In this document: positions 1 to 7,284 of the stretch, one piece after another
Numbering within the stretch: position 1 is the first letter of the stretch
Layout of the letters: each line of letters starts with the position of its first letter
DNA from: Ruminococcus sp. CAG:382
GTDB taxonomy: Bacteria; Bacillota; Clostridia; Oscillospirales; CAG-382
Direction: 5' to 3'
Length of the DNA stretch: 12,241 nucleotides
Assembly: GCA_000433115.1 (NCBI GenBank)
Contig: FR892199.1
Span: forward strand, 5,796-18,036
The notes under the pieces: generated by a model
What the model was told of the DNA's origin: nothing
Seen by the model: the letters and a program-made list of their open reading frames with translations, nothing else
Database searches by the model: none
Translations under genes and position numbers: made by a program

Positions 1-33
1 CGAAGCAGGCGGTTCATTTTGTAGGAGGATATT

Positions 34-840
34 ATGGAATACGTTATTGCAGGACACGAAAGCAGTATACTTCCCGACGGAGTAAATTGGAGACTCGTAT
101 GGAATGACGAATTTGACGGAAGCAAGATAGACGACGGAAAATGGCGTTTTCGCGAATACATGATGGGACACAGACATAAAACATGGAGCGATTCCTGCGC
201 TTCGCTTGACGGCAAAAGCAATCTTATTTTGTCTCTCGTCGAAAATGACGGTGATTTTTTCACTTCTCAGCTCGAAACGGGAGAAAACTATATGGACCGT
301 CCCGGAAAAACCTTTGCGGGGCGCTTTGTCTGGCCGATCGGAAAAATCAGCACACCGAAATTCATGCACAGATTCGGTTATTACGAATGCAGGTGCAGAC
401 TGCAAAAGAATCCCGGATGGTGGAGCGCATTCTGGTTGCAGTCGCCCATTCAGGGATGTACATTGAATCCCGCGTTTTCCGGCGTTGAAATCGACATTAT
501 GGAGTCATTCAAGCCGGGATATGTTTCACACGCTGTACACTGGAACGGCTGCGGCGAGGATCTGCAAAGTAAAGGCAAGCAGAGCTTTCCGCTTGTAGCT
601 ACACCTGACGGCTTTCACCGCTTCGGACTCCGTTGGAATAAGACCGGATATACATTTTTTGTTGACGGAAAAGAAAGCTGGCACGTTGACGGTCCCGTTT
701 CTGAAACAGAGCAGTTCGTCCTTGTCAGCACGGAATGCATGGGCTACCGCACCGAAGAAGAAAAGCCCTGCACCGAAGTAGAGGGCTCAGCACCCGACGA
801 ATTTGTCGTCGATTATGTCAGAGTATTTGATGAAATATAG
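34..840 (+). CDS. GH16 family beta-glucanase, probably cytoplasmic
   Basis: A 268-residue glycoside hydrolase of family 16, which cleaves internal beta-1,3 or beta-1,4 bonds in glucans and galactans with retention of configuration. The active-site strand is visible as EIDIME at residues 152-157. It fits the ExDxxE form (E152 nucleophile, D154 helper, E157 acid/base) typical of laminarinase-type rather than lichenase-type members. The N-terminal LVWNDEFDG (21-29), the aromatic GWWSAFWLQ (128-136) and the C-terminal VDYVRVF (about residues 260-266) are also usual for the fold. There is no signal peptide, transmembrane segment or carbohydrate-binding module, so the enzyme probably acts inside the cell on imported oligosaccharides. 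The start is fixed by AGGAGG at 23-28, five bases before the ATG. Only 33 bases lie upstream, so its promoter and operon partners cannot be seen. The exact substrate is not predictable from the motifs. Confidence 0.9.
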   Translation: MEYVIAGHESSILPDGVNWRLVWNDEFDGSKIDDGKWRFREYMMGHRHKTWSDSCASLDGKSNLILSLVENDGDFFTSQLETGENYMDRPGKTFAGRFVWPIGKISTPKFMHRFGYYECRCRLQKNPGWWSAFWLQSPIQGCTLNPAFSGVEIDIMESFKPGYVSHAVHWNGCGEDLQSKGKQSFPLVATPDGFHRFGLRWNKTGYTFFVDGKESWHVDGPVSETEQFVLVSTECMGYRTEEEKPCTEVEGSAPDEFVVDYVRVFDEI

Positions 841-852
841 AGAAACAGATAT

Positions 853-1530
853 TCATTCTGCGAGAAATTTCCCGACGGCGGCATTGAACGCGTCGGGATT
901 TTTGTTAGCGATGAAATGATCGCCTTTTATGAATACAAGCTGTGAATTTGGGATGCTTTTTGCGATAAGCTCGGTATGACTGCGTTTTATCATATCATGC
1001 GTACCGGCTATTACGAGTGTCGGTGCTTTTATTCTTGAAGCATCTTCTGCCGTAAGCCGTGGTTCGTTCACCATGAGTCCCAGGATCTCGGCGTTTTTAA
1101 GCGCATCGTCGCTCTTTTTCGCAAAATGCGACGCAATACGGTATCCGACCTCAATCGGAAGCTGCACACTGCGTTTTACTCCGCGGGGAAACAGATTTGC
1201 TCCGTTCAAAATAAGCTTTCCGACGTATTCGGGATATCTGAGCGCAAAGTACATTGCAATGTTCCCGCCGTCTGAAAATCCGAGTATATTCGCCTTCTCA
1301 ATTCCGAGCATCATGACAAAATCATGAAGATCGTCGGCAAATCGGCTTATCGAAAGCTCACCGTCACCGCGAGGTGTCCTTCCGTGACCGCGTGTATCAG
1401 GTGCGACGACACGATAATGTACGGAAAAATATTCAAGCTGTGACGCGAAGTATTCATGGCTTTCGCCGTTTCCGTGGAGCAGGAGCAGCGGAAAACCGCT
1501 TCCCCGCTCCGCGTAATAAATTTCATTCAT
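853..1530 (-). CDS. Alpha/beta hydrolase
   Basis: A 225-residue alpha/beta-hydrolase-fold enzyme of unknown substrate. The oxyanion region LLLLHGNGES is at 15-24, with HGNG at 19-22. PDTRGHG at 44-50 is the classic strand-4 loop. The nucleophile elbow GFSDGG (84-89) gives Ser86. GTHD (176-179) supplies the likely acid Asp179, and GDHF (203-206) the catalytic His205. The triad is therefore complete. The lid region between residues 110 and 165 is short, so the protein is smaller than the common 250-280 residues. It has no signal peptide and should be cytoplasmic. It is the last gene of the minus-strand operon, starting 3 bases after the aminopeptidase stop. No good ribosome binding site is visible, which suggests translational coupling. 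Esterase, lipase-like or peptidase activity are all possible. Confidence 0.88.
   Translation of the reverse strand: MNEIYYAERGSGFPLLLLHGNGESHEYFASQLEYFSVHYRVVAPDTRGHGRTPRGDGELSISRFADDLHDFVMMLGIEKANILGFSDGGNIAMYFALRYPEYVGKLILNGANLFPRGVKRSVQLPIEVGYRIASHFAKKSDDALKNAEILGLMVNEPRLTAEDASRIKAPTLVIAGTHDMIKRSHTELIAKSIPNSQLVFIKGDHFIANKNPDAFNAAVGKFLAE
871..906 (+). terminator. Intrinsic terminator of the GH16 gene, inside the convergent hydrolase CDS
   Basis: A 7-bp perfect stem, CCCGACG (871-877) with CGTCGGG (891-897), has a 13-base loop and is followed by ATTTTTGTT. The T run is on the plus strand only, so it should stop transcription from the GH16 gene, which ends at 840. It lies within the last codons of the minus-strand hydrolase gene (853-1530). 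The reverse orientation has only AAATTTCTC after the stem and would be a weak terminator. Confidence 0.7.
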
Positions 1531-1533
1531 GCA

Positions 1534-2898
1534 TCATGCGAAAAAGGCTTCGCAAGCCATATGCATCATATAAATGTCGCTCTTCGCGGCAAGCTCAACC
1601 GGAGCATGCATCGAAAGGATCGGTACTCCGCAATCGATTACCGGCATACTCATTGCCGCAATTTCGCTCGCGACGGTGCCTGCACCTCCCTGATCAACCT
1701 TACCGTATTCGCCTGTCTGCCATGCGACGTTGTTTTCGTCGAAAATGCGTGTTATTTTGCTCACAAGCTCTGCCGAAGCATCGTTACAGCCGGATTTGCC
1801 GCGCGCGCCGGTATATTTGACGACAGCGACACCGCTGTTTATATATGCCGAATTGCGCGCCTCGTATGCATCGGCATAGCAGGGATCAAAAGCACCGCCG
1901 ACATCCGCGGAAAGGCAAACGGAATTTTCGACGCAGCGCACGTAATCCGCACCCGTCTTGTCACACAATTTGCGAAGGAAGAACTCAACGCTGCGGCTTG
2001 CCATACCGGTTATACCGACGCTTCCGATTTCTTCTTTATCTGCGAACACAACTATACGTGTCTTGTCACTGTCATCCGAATCAAGCAATGCGGTAAAAGC
2101 CGGATACGCACAGATTCTGTCATCCTGACCGTAAGCGGCAATCATACTTCTGTCAAAGCCGACATCGCGTGAGCGTTGCGCAGGAGTTGCCGAAAGTTCT
2201 GCTGTTATGAAATCCCGTTCCGTTATACCGTATTTTTCATTGAGAAGGCAAAGAATATTATGCTTTACACTTCCCTTTTCGTCGTCAAACGGCACTGAAC
2301 CGTTGACAATATTGAGCGTTTCACCGGGAATTGCGTCACGAAGCGTCTTGTCATACTGATCCTTCGCGATGTGCGGCATAAGGTCGGTTATGTAGAAAAC
2401 CGGATCGTCGTCGTCTTCGCCGATACAGATATCGATTTTTTCACCGTCGGCTTTATATATGACGCCGTGGAGCGACAGCGGAAGCGCCGTCCACTGATAT
2501 TTTTTAAGTCCGCCGTAATAGTGTGTTTTGAAATAGCTGATTCCGGAGCTTTCAAAAAGCGGAAGCTGCTTCAAGTCAAGACGCGGCGAATCAACGTGTG
2601 CGACGATGAGACGCACACCGTTTTCCAGACTACCGCTGCCTATTCTGGCGTAAAAAACAGATTTACAGTTGTTTACATAATACAATTTCTCGCCGCTGCT
2701 GACAGAGCAGGCTGAAAGAGGAAGAAAGCCGTTGCTTTCGGCGATATTCTTGGTATATTCCACCGCTTCTCGCTCTGTTTTCGCGTTGTCAATAAAATCC
2801 TTATACCCTTCGCAGTACTCAAATGCCTTGAGTCTCAGCGCCTCATTGCCTTTTATGGGTATTTGTCTCTCGTAAGCCAGTTCTTTTTCTGTCATCAT
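1534..2898 (-). CDS. M18 family aminopeptidase (aspartyl aminopeptidase type)
   Basis: A 454-residue zinc exopeptidase of family M18, which removes N-terminal residues from peptides in the cytoplasm. The expected metal and catalytic residues are present. AHVDSPRLD places His101, and GQDDR holds the probable metal-bridging Asp259. DKEEIGS has Glu289 and Glu290 (general base and ligand), LSADVG has Asp332, and the C-terminal SMHAPVE has His431. The start at 2898 is chosen because GGAG lies at 2906-2909, seven bases upstream, and the ATG overlaps the TGA of the transglycosylase gene as ATGA. A second ATG follows at once at 2895. An upstream in-frame start at 3030 would add 44 basic residues that overlap the upstream gene and do not look like the family. 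Members prefer acidic or neutral hydrophobic N-terminal residues; the preference here cannot be told from sequence. Confidence 0.92.
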   Translation of the reverse strand: MMTEKELAYERQIPIKGNEALRLKAFEYCEGYKDFIDNAKTEREAVEYTKNIAESNGFLPLSACSVSSGEKLYYVNNCKSVFYARIGSGSLENGVRLIVAHVDSPRLDLKQLPLFESSGISYFKTHYYGGLKKYQWTALPLSLHGVIYKADGEKIDICIGEDDDDPVFYITDLMPHIAKDQYDKTLRDAIPGETLNIVNGSVPFDDEKGSVKHNILCLLNEKYGITERDFITAELSATPAQRSRDVGFDRSMIAAYGQDDRICAYPAFTALLDSDDSDKTRIVVFADKEEIGSVGITGMASRSVEFFLRKLCDKTGADYVRCVENSVCLSADVGGAFDPCYADAYEARNSAYINSGVAVVKYTGARGKSGCNDASAELVSKITRIFDENNVAWQTGEYGKVDQGGAGTVASEIAAMSMPVIDCGVPILSMHAPVELAAKSDIYMMHMACEAFFA

Positions 2899-3449
2899 TT
2901 CACATCTCCGATTATTGATTTGTATTTTTCGCGCGCCGCGACGACCTTGTTGACATAATTTTCGGTTTCGCGGTACGGATAAGCCTTTAGTGTTTTTCCG
3001 TCGTCGGAATACCTGCTGTCGGCAAGCCACGACCTGACGTTGCCAATTCCGGCGTTGTATGCGGCAATCGCGGTTTCTTCATTGCCGAAATATCTTATCA
3101 GATATGAGATATAAAAGGTACCGTATCTGATTGAGTATACCGGATTGGATATCATCGTGAGTTCCGGTGTTTCCCTGAGCCTGCCGGCAACCTCTTCAAA
3201 TGTCGACGGCAAAAGCTGCATCAGTCCCATTGCACCCGCCTTTGACTTTGCTGCGGGATCAAATCCGCTTTCGGTACGTATCATTGCGTATATCAACTCA
3301 CGAGGAACCGAGAACTCATTGGATGCCGCCGATATTTCGTCGCTGTAAAGTATTTTATATTCGTTGTTCTTACGCAGCTTTATAAATGCAAATACGCCCA
3401 ACGCAACCACGGCGACTGCAAGCACGGAATACAGTATTTTACGCATCAT
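2895..3449 (-). CDS. Membrane-anchored lytic transglycosylase, Slt/GH23 type
   Basis: A peptidoglycan lytic transglycosylase of about 184 residues. It cleaves the MurNAc-GlcNAc bond to leave 1,6-anhydro ends and would act outside the membrane. A basic start and a hydrophobic segment (about residues 4-24) form a signal anchor. The SLT domain then shows the order typical of GH23: IRTESGFDP with catalytic Glu60, GAMGLMQLLPST, AYNAG, and PYRETENYV near the end. The start is uncertain. A GTG at 3455 and ATGs at 3449 and 3446 share the frame, and none has a strong ribosome binding site. I give 3449; numbering shifts by two residues with the GTG. The gene overlaps the end of coaE (stop at 3439-3441), so coupled translation is likely. 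It resembles the short single-domain enzymes of sporulating and non-sporulating Clostridia. A specific role cannot be assigned. Confidence 0.9.
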   Translation of the reverse strand: MMRKILYSVLAVAVVALGVFAFIKLRKNNEYKILYSDEISAASNEFSVPRELIYAMIRTESGFDPAAKSKAGAMGLMQLLPSTFEEVAGRLRETPELTMISNPVYSIRYGTFYISYLIRYFGNEETAIAAYNAGIGNVRSWLADSRYSDDGKTLKAYPYRETENYVNKVVAAREKYKSIIGDVK

Positions 3450-4035
3450 TGACACCGGTTATTTGATTCAGCAACGCGGCAGCCTTTGAATCGAGTTCTT
3501 CAACCGTGCCGGAATTGTTCAGAATATGAGTGCAATATGTCAGAAGATAATCGTTACCGTGCTGATTGCGAAGTCTGTGTTCGACCTCTTCCTCCGTGAT
3601 CCCGTCACGCTTCGCCGCGCGCTCAACGCAGACTGTATCGGGGGCAATGACTCCGATTATCGCACTGCACTTTTCCTGAAGTCCGGCTTCGAAAAGAAGC
3701 GGCGCGTCAATTATGATGTTCTCGGCATCCGAAGTATTAATGCGGTTATCAATTTCCCTGACAATATATTTGTGTGTTATTGAATTGAGAAGCGCCGCTT
3801 TTTCACGGTCGCAGAAAGCGCGACTCGCGAGCAGCTTGCGGTCAAGTGTGCCGTCGGCACGGATTATATCATTTCCGAACTGCTCGGAAAGTTCCGAAAG
3901 GCACGGTGAACCGGCGCCCATTACAGCGCGTGCTACCTCATCGGCATCGATTATGTCACAGCCGAGACGTCGGAATGTTTGTGCCGCAGTTGTTTTACCG
4001 CTCCCGCTTCTGCCGCAAAGCCCTATAATCCTCAT
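3439..4035 (-). CDS. coaE: Dephospho-CoA kinase
   Basis: A 198-residue dephospho-CoA kinase, which phosphorylates the ribose 3'-hydroxyl of dephospho-CoA in the last step of CoA synthesis. It has the P-loop GRSGSGKT (residues 8-15, Lys14), the family's DADE motif at 30-33 following GCDII, the substrate-binding strand IIDAPLLFEAGL (108-119), and the lid helix with RAAKRDGITEEEVEHRL (139-155). The length matches the usual 195-205 residues. The start ATG at 4035 overlaps the TGA of the upstream tsaC-like gene as ATGA, so its translation is probably coupled. It is an essential housekeeping gene, second in the minus-strand operon. Confidence 0.96.
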   Translation of the reverse strand: MRIIGLCGRSGSGKTTAAQTFRRLGCDIIDADEVARAVMGAGSPCLSELSEQFGNDIIRADGTLDRKLLASRAFCDREKAALLNSITHKYIVREIDNRINTSDAENIIIDAPLLFEAGLQEKCSAIIGVIAPDTVCVERAAKRDGITEEEVEHRLRNQHGNDYLLTYCTHILNNSGTVEELDSKAAALLNQITGVNDA

Positions 4036-4664
4036 ATTCCGAGCGCCTCCGCAATCTCATCATCACTGACAGCTCCGTGGCGCAGAATTACAGGTTTTCC
4101 GACCAAAGATATGATCGTAGATTCGATTCCGACGGCAGTTGCCCCGCCGTCAATTATCGCGTCAACTCTCCCGTTCAGATTTTCTATTGTCTGTGTTCCT
4201 GTTGTAGGAGGCGGAAACGACGAAATGTTTGCGCTCGGTGCGGCGATCGGCACACCGGCGATTCTGATAAGTTCCATACAAATTCGGTTTGACGGAAAAC
4301 GAAGTCCCACTGTCTCCATTCCCGCAGACACAACTTTACCGATGCACTGTTTTTTCGGGACTATTACCGTAAGCGGTCCCGGCGTAAATCTTGCAATGAG
4401 CTTTCGCGCCGTATCATTGAGGACGGCAATTTCTTCAGCCATTTCAATGCCGCAGATATGGCACAGCAACGCCTTATCCTGCGGTCTCATTTTTGCTTCG
4501 TATATTTTTTTGCAGGCGTTGTCATCAAGCGCATTTGCACCCAGACCGTATACCGTTTCGGTCGGAAATGCGACAAGTCCGCTTTTTTTAATGATATCCG
4601 CACACTCGGCAAGCATTTTCATGTCCGGCGCGGTTTCGGACATGGTATATATCTTGGTATTCAC
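4032..4664 (-). CDS. tsaC: Threonylcarbamoyl-AMP synthase, YrdC/Sua5 domain (TsaC type)
   Basis: A 210-residue YrdC-domain enzyme that makes threonylcarbamoyl-AMP from threonine, bicarbonate and ATP. This is the first step of the t6A37 modification of tRNAs reading ANN codons. Visible motifs are FPTETVYGLGA (33-43), KMRP (58-61) in the K-x-R position, FTPGPLTV (93-100), RFPSN (122-126), APSAN (142-146) and GGATAVGIEST (173-183). It stops soon after the YrdC domain, so it lacks the Sua5 C-terminal extension of the roughly 340-residue form. The start is a GTG at 4664 with GGAG at 4675-4678, ten bases away. An ATG at 4643 is possible but has no ribosome binding site. It is the first gene of the five-gene minus-strand operon. 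The rest of the t6A machinery (TsaB, TsaD, TsaE) is not in this window. Confidence 0.93.
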   Translation of the reverse strand: MNTKIYTMSETAPDMKMLAECADIIKKSGLVAFPTETVYGLGANALDDNACKKIYEAKMRPQDKALLCHICGIEMAEEIAVLNDTARKLIARFTPGPLTVIVPKKQCIGKVVSAGMETVGLRFPSNRICMELIRIAGVPIAAPSANISSFPPPTTGTQTIENLNGRVDAIIDGGATAVGIESTIISLVGKPVILRHGAVSDDEIAEALGI

Positions 4665-4686
4665 AAATTATCAACTCCATGTCTGC

Positions 4687-4715
4687 ATTATATCACGTAA
4701 GGAACGATATTGCAA
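4687..4715 (-). promoter_or_regulatory. Extended -10 promoter of the tsaC operon
   Basis: Read on the minus strand, TTGCAA (4710-4715) and TATAAT (4687-4692) are separated by exactly 17 bases, and TG lies one base before the -10, giving an extended -10 element. The predicted start near 4680 leaves a leader of about 16 bases before the GTG at 4664, just enough to hold the GGAG site. It should drive tsaC through the hydrolase gene. Confidence 0.7.
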
Positions 4716-4734
4716 TTCTTTTTTTGCATAGCTA

Positions 4735-4763
4735 TTGAAAAAACGGGTATGCAGTGGTATAAT
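4735..4763 (+). promoter_or_regulatory. Extended -10 promoter of the metA-nadB-nadC operon
   Basis: TTGAAA (4735-4740), a 17-base spacer and TATAAT (4758-4763), with TGG before the -10, make a strong sigma-A type promoter. The start is predicted near 4770, giving a leader of about 25 bases to the metA ATG. The -35 boxes of this promoter and of the divergent tsaC promoter are only 19 bases apart. The short leader leaves no room for a SAM riboswitch or T-box. Confidence 0.75.
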
Positions 4764-4794
4764 GTAATAGAATAAAATTACGGAGATTCCCCCA

Positions 4795-5715
4795 ATGCCG
4801 ATTAAAATACCACAGACGCTCCCTGCCGCCGGCATACTTGAAAGCGAAAACATTTTTGTCATGGATGTTAAGCGTGCCGATACTCAGGACATACGTCCGC
4901 TTAAGATCGCTATACTCAATCTTATGCCGACAAAAATCGTCACTGAAACACAGCTGCTGCGTCTGCTTTCTAATACACCGCTTCAAATCGACGTGACGTT
5001 GCTTACAACAGCAACGTATACGTCGAAAAACACCGATAAATCGCACCTTGACGCATTTTACAAAACATTTGACGAGGTTAAAAGTGTCAAATTCGACGGT
5101 CTCATTATTACGGGTGCTCCGGTTGAATATCTGGAATTCGACAAGGTATCCTACTGGCAAGAGCTTTGCGAAATAATCGACTGGGCAAATGCCAATGTCT
5201 TTTCAACGCTCTACGTTTGCTGGGGCGCTTTTGCGGGGCTTTATCACAACTACGGCATCGAAAAATACCCGCTCTCGGTGAAAATATCCGGAGTGTACCG
5301 CCACCATACGCTTATACCGTCGCACCCGCTCGTCAGAGGGTTTGACGAATATTTCAATGCTCCCCATTCCCGCTTTTCGTATGTACTCCGCGATGATATA
5401 ATTTCGTGCAGCGATCTTGAACTGCTTGCGGAATCGGATGATGCGGGAGTTTATCTGGCAGCCTCAAAGGATATGCGCCAGATATACGTGACCGGGCATC
5501 CGGAATACGATTCCGATACGCTCAAACTAGAATACGAACGTGATATGCTCAAGGGGATATCTCCGATCGTACCAAAGAACTATTTCCCGGGAAATGATCC
5601 CTCAAAACAACCTCACAACAGTTGGCGCTCCCATGCACATCTGCTTTATTCAAATTGGCTCAACTACTGCGTCTATCAAACGACGCCTTACAATATAGAG
5701 GAAATCGGAAGGTAA
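4795..5715 (+). CDS. metA: Homoserine O-acetyltransferase (MetA family)
   Basis: A 306-residue MetA-type homoserine transacylase, the committing step of methionine synthesis. It activates homoserine for sulfhydrylation. Key residues fall at the numbers of the characterised family: Cys142 in YVCWGAFAG as nucleophile, His235 in VTGHPEYD, and Glu237. Residue 111, in [10 protein letters not shown], is glutamate. In this family Glu111 goes with acetyl-CoA and Gly111 with succinyl-CoA, so I call an acetyltransferase. The full length and the conserved [12 protein letters not shown] (34-45), RHHT (169-172) and NSWRSH (275-280) stretches indicate an intact enzyme. The start has GGAG at 4782-4785, nine bases upstream. 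nadB begins eight bases after its stop. No O-acetylhomoserine sulfhydrylase gene is in the window. Transcription is from the promoter at 4735-4763. Confidence 0.95.
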   Translation: MPIKIPQTLPAAGILESENIFVMDVKRADTQDIRPLKIAILNLMPTKIVTETQLLRLLSNTPLQIDVTLLTTATYTSKNTDKSHLDAFYKTFDEVKSVKFDGLIITGAPVEYLEFDKVSYWQELCEIIDWANANVFSTLYVCWGAFAGLYHNYGIEKYPLSVKISGVYRHHTLIPSHPLVRGFDEYFNAPHSRFSYVLRDDIISCSDLELLAESDDAGVYLAASKDMRQIYVTGHPEYDSDTLKLEYERDMLKGISPIVPKNYFPGNDPSKQPHNSWRSHAHLLYSNWLNYCVYQTTPYNIEEIGR

Positions 5716-5723
5716 AAATATCA

Positions 5724-7274
5724 ATGAAGAGAAGAATTCTGCCCGACTTTGAAAATGAAACAATACAGGCTTATAATTTTGATGTAATAATTGTCGGAAC
5801 GGGCGTTGCCGGACTTTATGCGGCACTGAATCTCGATGAGGACCTCGAGGTTGCCGTTGTGACAAAGGCAAATATTGATGAATCAAATTCATATCTCGCT
5901 CAGGGTGGAATTGCCGCTGTCATGACCGCCGATGACAACTATCACAATCATGTTGAAGATACGCTGGTCGCAGGCGCGGGTCTTTGCAACAGAGAAGCCG
6001 TTGAGGTGCTTTGCGAGGAAGGGCCCTCGGACATACACAAACTGATTGAAATGCAGGTTCCGTTTGACGTAAACGAGGACGGTGACCTTCAGATAACAAG
6101 AGAAGGCGGTCATCACCATCGCAGAATAGTCCATTGCGGCGGCGATGCGACCGGACGTGAAACAACGAAGCAACTCGGTAATATCGCGCTGACAAAAGAA
6201 AATCTGCACTTCTTCTTCGGCACATATCTTGTTGACATAATCACAAAAGACAATGCGGTTTTCGGCGCGCTTGTTCATACCGGAGATGAATATAAGCTCC
6301 TTCGAAGCAACAATATCATCGTCGCATCCGGAGGATGCGGACAGATATACAGATACACAACCAGTCCGCTCGGCTCCGTCGGCGACGGGATCGCAGCCTG
6401 TGCGCGTGCCGGTGCTGTTGTCAATGACATGGAGCTTGTACAGTTTCATCCGACAACACTCGTTTCAAAAGGCAAAGAGGACAGACTGTTCCTTATTTCC
6501 GAGGCTGTTCGCGGCGAAGGCGGTATACTTCGCAATTCCAAAGGTGAAGCTTTCATGCAAGGCAAACACGAGCTTGCCGATCTTGCACCGAGAGATATTG
6601 TGACACGCGAAATCCTGAAGGAACTTGCAAGAGTCGGTGATCCGAATGCATGGCTCGATGTTTCTTCAATGAGCGAGGAATTTTTCTCAACCCGTTTTCC
6701 GACCATATACGGCGAATGCAAAAGCCGCGGTATCAACGTGCCGCATGATATGATCCCGGTGCATCCTGCGCAGCACTATCTGATGGGCGGCGTCAAAACC
6801 GATCTCAATTCGCGTACAAACGTCAAGGGACTTTACTGCTGCGGTGAATGTGCGGAAACCGGTATTCACGGCGCTAACCGTCTCGCATCCAATTCCCTGC
6901 TTGAATGCCTGGTTTTCGGTCGCCGTGCCGCACAGTATATCAATAATAATTTCATACCGCTTGCCGATGAAATAAGTGAATATACAATCACGACCGAGCA
7001 CCATACCAAGCGTCTTACACTGGATGAATATCATAAAATCGAAAGTACAGTGAAAGACACGATGTCAGATTACGTCGGTCCGATAAGAACACCGTCGGGG
7101 CTTCGTAAGGCAAAAGAAATACTGACTGCCATTTCCGATCGCCTTGATAACGCAATCCTTGAAACTCCATATGAATTCAAAGTGTTCAACGGCGTAACAA
7201 ACGCACTGATGGTTGTTGATGGCGCTATCGCCCGTAAGGAAAGCGTCGGTTCGCACTACATTGTTAACGATTAG
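5724..7274 (+). CDS. nadB: L-aspartate oxidase
   Basis: A 516-residue FAD enzyme that oxidises L-aspartate to iminoaspartate, the first step of de novo NAD synthesis; oxygen or fumarate can accept the electrons. The dinucleotide-binding motif VIIVGTGVAGLYAA is at 21-34, followed by SNSYLAQGGIAAV. The substrate residues of the E. coli enzyme have counterparts: His242 in QFHPTT, Arg290 in APRDIVTR, His351 in HPAQHY and Arg386 in GANRLASNSLLE. The start at 5724 is preceded by GGAAGG (5707-5712) within the last metA codons. An earlier in-frame ATG at 5622 lies inside metA and is unlikely. The C-terminus is short and reads ESVGSHYIVND, where relatives commonly have ESRG. It directly precedes nadC. 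The quinolinate synthase gene nadA, which handles its unstable product, is absent here. Confidence 0.95.
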   Translation: MKRRILPDFENETIQAYNFDVIIVGTGVAGLYAALNLDEDLEVAVVTKANIDESNSYLAQGGIAAVMTADDNYHNHVEDTLVAGAGLCNREAVEVLCEEGPSDIHKLIEMQVPFDVNEDGDLQITREGGHHHRRIVHCGGDATGRETTKQLGNIALTKENLHFFFGTYLVDIITKDNAVFGALVHTGDEYKLLRSNNIIVASGGCGQIYRYTTSPLGSVGDGIAACARAGAVVNDMELVQFHPTTLVSKGKEDRLFLISEAVRGEGGILRNSKGEAFMQGKHELADLAPRDIVTREILKELARVGDPNAWLDVSSMSEEFFSTRFPTIYGECKSRGINVPHDMIPVHPAQHYLMGGVKTDLNSRTNVKGLYCCGECAETGIHGANRLASNSLLECLVFGRRAAQYINNNFIPLADEISEYTITTEHHTKRLTLDEYHKIESTVKDTMSDYVGPIRTPSGLRKAKEILTAISDRLDNAILETPYEFKVFNGVTNALMVVDGAIARKESVGSHYIVND

Positions 7275-7284
7275 GAGAAAAGCC

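Noticed and set aside
1456..2172. Long plus-strand open frame opposite the M18 aminopeptidase
   Set aside because: It lies antisense to a gene with complete metal-binding motifs, has a Cys-, Ala- and Ile-rich low-sense composition, and shows no ribosome binding site or domain.
2899..3030. Earlier in-frame start for the M18 aminopeptidase
   Set aside because: The extra 44 residues are basic and overlap the transglycosylase gene; 2898 has GGAG at ideal distance.
4764..4794. SAM riboswitch or T-box before metA
   Set aside because: The leader from the predicted start is only about 25 bases, too short for either element.
4732..5160. Minus-strand open frame opposite metA
   Set aside because: It is a shadow of metA, covers the metA promoter and has no recognisable motif.
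5622..5723. Earlier in-frame start for nadB
   Set aside because: It would place 34 extra residues inside metA; 5724 has a ribosome binding site and gives the E. coli-like residue numbering.
5889..6449. Minus-strand open frame opposite nadB
   Set aside because: It is antisense to the FAD and substrate-binding part of NadB and has no start signal.
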